DNA of 64,000 nt from Chlorobiota bacterium (GTDB taxonomy: Bacteria > Bacteroidota > Ignavibacteria > OLB7): the NCBI GenBank assembly GCA_016788565.1, contig JAEUSP010000063.1, forward strand, positions 1 to 64,000, given 5' to 3'. Both the position numbers and the translations under genes were made by a program. Numbering within the stretch: position 1 is the stretch's first letter; each line of letters begins with the position of its first letter. A model generated the notes under the pieces. It was not told where the DNA came from, searched no databases, and saw only the letters and a program-made list of their open reading frames with translations. This document shows positions 62,312 to 64,000 of this stretch, piece by piece.

Positions 62312-63313
62312 TCATTCTACTGTTTCGCGGATTGAGTAGCGGGCGTTGTTCAACGAGTTTTTTGCGATCATCTCGCCGATTAGCCCAATGGATACCAACT
62401 GCACCCCCACAATAATCATCAGCACCCCCAGCAACGCAAGCGGGCGATTGGTCAGTGAGGTCATCCCCAGGAACCATTCGATGCTTAGCCAAAGATCAAT
62501 CAAGAAGCCGACCAATGCCACAACCGTTCCGATTGTTCCAAAAACGTGAAGCGGCCGCGTGGAGTAGCGGAAGGTGAGAAGCAACGTGAGTAAATCCAAG
62601 TAGCCTTTCACGAACCGGCTGACACCGAACTTGCTGACCCCATGCTTCCGCGCATGGTGCGTTACCGGAAGCTCCGTCACGCGGAACCCCTGCCAGTGCG
62701 CTTGTGCCGGAAGGTAGCGGTGCATCTCGCCATAGACGCTGAGTTGCGGCAGCACCTCCTGACGGTACAGTTTCAGCCCGCAGTTAAAGTCGTGAATCTT
62801 CAGCTTGGTGACGGTTTGCACCACCTTGTTGAATAGCTTGCTGGGCATGGTTTTATGCCAGGGGTCGTGCCGCCGTTTTTTCCAGCCGCTTACAAGGTCG
62901 TAGCCGCTTTCTAATTTTTCCATCATTGCGGGAAGCTCGGCGGGGTCGTCCTGCAGGTCGGCATCCATGGTATATACAAACTGGCCACGGACTTTTTCGA
63001 ACCCGACCGAGAGAGCGGCTGATTTCCCGTAATTGGTGCGGAAGCGGATTGCCTGGAACCGTGGATTGTTCCGGTGAAGCTCCTGGATTACCGCAAACGA
63101 ACCATCGCGCGAGCCATCATCCACAAAGATGACCTCGTAGCGTTCGCCCGCCATTTGCTGCAAGGTGGTTTCCAGCCGCTGTCCAAGCTCACGCAGCGAT
63201 TCCTCTTCGTTGTACAGCGGGATCACAACGCTGATGATTGGCAACGGATGCTGTGGGTTGGCCTGCATGGATTGATGTTCTGAACGGGAATGTTCCCCTT
63301 TGGGTCTGCTCAT
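62312..63313 (-). CDS. GT2 glycosyltransferase, dolichol-phosphate-mannose-synthase type
   Basis: 333 residues from ATG 63313; ATG 63268 is the next choice. GT-A domain: 'ISVVIPLYNEEESLRELG', 'VIFVDDGSRDGSF', 'YTMDADLQDDPAELP' (DxD-type metal site) and 'HHARKHGVSKFG'. Two C-terminal membrane helices ('VFGTIGTVVALVGFLIDLW', 'LALLGVLMIIVGVQLVSIGLIGE') as in GtrB/ArnC-like enzymes that load sugar onto polyprenyl phosphate. A promoter-like TATCTTCG lies 6 bases before ATG 63313, so the mRNA may have almost no leader. Confidence 0.9.
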   Translation of the reverse strand: MSRPKGEHSRSEHQSMQANPQHPLPIISVVIPLYNEEESLRELGQRLETTLQQMAGERYEVIFVDDGSRDGSFAVIQELHRNNPRFQAIRFRTNYGKSAALSVGFEKVRGQFVYTMDADLQDDPAELPAMMEKLESGYDLVSGWKKRRHDPWHKTMPSKLFNKVVQTVTKLKIHDFNCGLKLYRQEVLPQLSVYGEMHRYLPAQAHWQGFRVTELPVTHHARKHGVSKFGVSRFVKGYLDLLTLLLTFRYSTRPLHVFGTIGTVVALVGFLIDLWLSIEWFLGMTSLTNRPLALLGVLMIIVGVQLVSIGLIGEMIAKNSLNNARYSIRETVE

Positions 63314-63319
63314 GGCGGG

Positions 63320-63327
63320 CGAAGATA
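63320..63327 (-). promoter_or_regulatory. Promoter-like TATCTTCG box next to the GT2 start
   Basis: On the minus strand TATCTTCG differs from TAnnTTTG at one base and ends 6 bases before ATG 63313. Transcription would begin at or very near the start codon. No clear -33 element is seen. Confidence 0.35.
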
Positions 63328-63430
63328 CGGAAGCGGGCTTGGCTGAAACAATCACCGCACGTTTCACTCGGTACCCAACGATTTTAACAAAAGAGTGTTT
63401 GAAGGTGGTGGATGTCGCAGGGTGGGATTT

Positions 63431-63565
63431 GTGGTCAGTGGTCAGTGGTCAGTGGTCAGTGGTCATTAGTCATTAGTCATTAGTCATTAGTCGTTAGTCG
63501 TTAGTCAGTTGTCCGTGGTCAGTTGCAAGAATCAATTTGACATTTGGCATTCGACATTCGACATT
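63431..63565. repeat. GTCAGTG/GTCATTA heptamer array
   Basis: Runs of GTGGTCA, then GTCATTA, then GTCGTTA, then AGTTGTC-like heptamers, followed by CAGTTGCAAGAATCAATTT and CATTTGGCATTCGACATTCG. The tail parallels the array at 21413-21634. It separates the divergent GT2 and MFS genes and fills their 305-base intergenic gap; no gene is seen. Confidence 0.75.
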
Positions 63566-63606
63566 CCCCGCACCCTTCGTTACCTGAGCGGGATTGCGGC
63601 TTCGGT

Positions 63607-63614
63607 TATGTTTG
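63607..63614 (+). promoter_or_regulatory. TATGTTTG promoter box 4 bases before the MFS start
   Basis: Exact fit to TAnnTTTG. The next ATG (63619) lies only 4 bases after the box, so the message is expected to be leaderless or to start inside the annotated frame. Confidence 0.5.
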
Positions 63615-63618
63615 CGGC

Positions 63619-64000
63619 ATGACCGAGCTGCCGAACACCACTACTCCATCTTCGCCGGCCCGGTCGGATGCCGCCGCGCCAGCCGAGCCATATCCCGATT
63701 ACCCGCATTTTACAACCAACTACCGGTTGGGGATTGCCAACGGGGTGTTGTTCAACACCGGCTTATCCTTCTTTCACTCCCGCACCATCATTCCCGATTT
63801 CTTGAACCGGCTTGGTGCGCCAAGCATTGTGATTGCTGCCACGTCGTTGTTCGAGACCATCGGCTGGCATTTGCCGCAGTTTATTGCGTCCCATTATGTG
63901 GTCCACCGTGCGTTGAAGATGCCGCTGTACAGGATGGCAGCCATTATTCGGATGCTCTGCGTCTGTGTGGCTATCGCCGCGCCGCTGCTCTACGGCCTGA
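63619..64000 (+). CDS. Major-facilitator-type transporter, N-terminal part (runs off window)
   Basis: At least 127 residues, open at the right edge. A Pro/Ser/Ala-rich cytoplasmic start (1-28) leads to helix 1 ('LGIANGVLFNTGLSFFHSRT'), helix 2 ('SIVIAATSLFETIGWHLPQFIASHYV') and helix 3 ('MAAIIRMLCVCVAIAAPLLYGL'), with a positively charged loop between 2 and 3 (HRALKMPLYR) as in MFS proteins. The substrate is unknown. Confidence 0.65.
   Translation, partial: MTELPNTTTPSSPARSDAAAPAEPYPDYPHFTTNYRLGIANGVLFNTGLSFFHSRTIIPDFLNRLGAPSIVIAATSLFETIGWHLPQFIASHYVVHRALKMPLYRMAAIIRMLCVCVAIAAPLLYGL

Overview
The window looks like a chromosomal stretch of a free-living, Gram-negative bacterium of the Bacteroidota/Chlorobiota/Kapaibacteriota (FCB) group. 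The evidence is two proteins with C-terminal type IX secretion (T9SS) sorting domains, outer-membrane barrels and lipoproteins, promoter boxes of the Bacteroidota form TAnnTTTG (tRNA-Glu, the 31-aa ribosomal-type gene, the gene at the right edge), and choice-of-anchor-D style domains. Most genes are GC-rich. A few secreted or accessory genes (31069-32403, 38230-38787, 52394-56779) are clearly AT-richer. The species cannot be fixed from the sequence alone.

Left edge (1-2340): an accessory patch with three overlapping genes, one of which resembles the Cse2/Cas11e small subunit of type I-E CRISPR effectors, a small membrane protein, and a helix-turn-helix repressor with a palindromic candidate operator. 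At 2412-8498 there is a tight four-gene operon: family-4 glycosyltransferase, DapA-superfamily aldolase/lyase, Gfo/Idh/MocA oxidoreductase, and a giant FG-GAP-type propeller protein.

8500-15220 is a 6.7-kb block bounded by an 18-bp inverted repeat and an 8-bp direct repeat (CACGTAAC), the structure expected of an IS1-type transposed unit. It holds an IS1 transposase remnant, an OmpA-like protein, a META/TolB-like lipoprotein, an ECF sigma factor with a putative anti-sigma factor, tRNA-Glu(UUC), a 5'-truncated tyrosine recombinase and an IS630-like remnant.

15257-31000 is mainly housekeeping: a bfd-like ferredoxin, argD, a tiny ribosome-associated gene, a TPR protein plus HU, a lipoprotein, an FAH-family hydrolase, a Tat-exported phosphoesterase, polA, an amidase, yajQ, an ATP-grasp plus GCS2 ligase pair, and floA preceded by a truncated floA copy. 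31069-43110 holds a T9SS propeller protein, a sugar nucleotidyltransferase, an unusual HisA-like protein, rarA, nadB, two small enzymes, an MltD-type LysM transglycosylase and a Yip1 protein. 43265-52390 has nuoF, HIT, a TPR lipoprotein, der, an SDR epimerase, ychF, a HAD phosphatase and a NamZ-type muramidase. 52394-63367 is all on the minus strand: a 1461-aa T9SS protein, a DUF5683-like protein, VanZ-like, nnr, comF, a methyltransferase, an outer-membrane barrel and a GT2 glycosyltransferase. An MFS-type transporter starts at 63619 and leaves the window.

Intergenic space is rich in short dispersed palindromes and MITE-like repeats (two full copies and one half copy of a ~117-bp element, a 175-bp element with 25-bp inverted ends, and TCAGTTG-type arrays). 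No CRISPR array and no rRNA is present.
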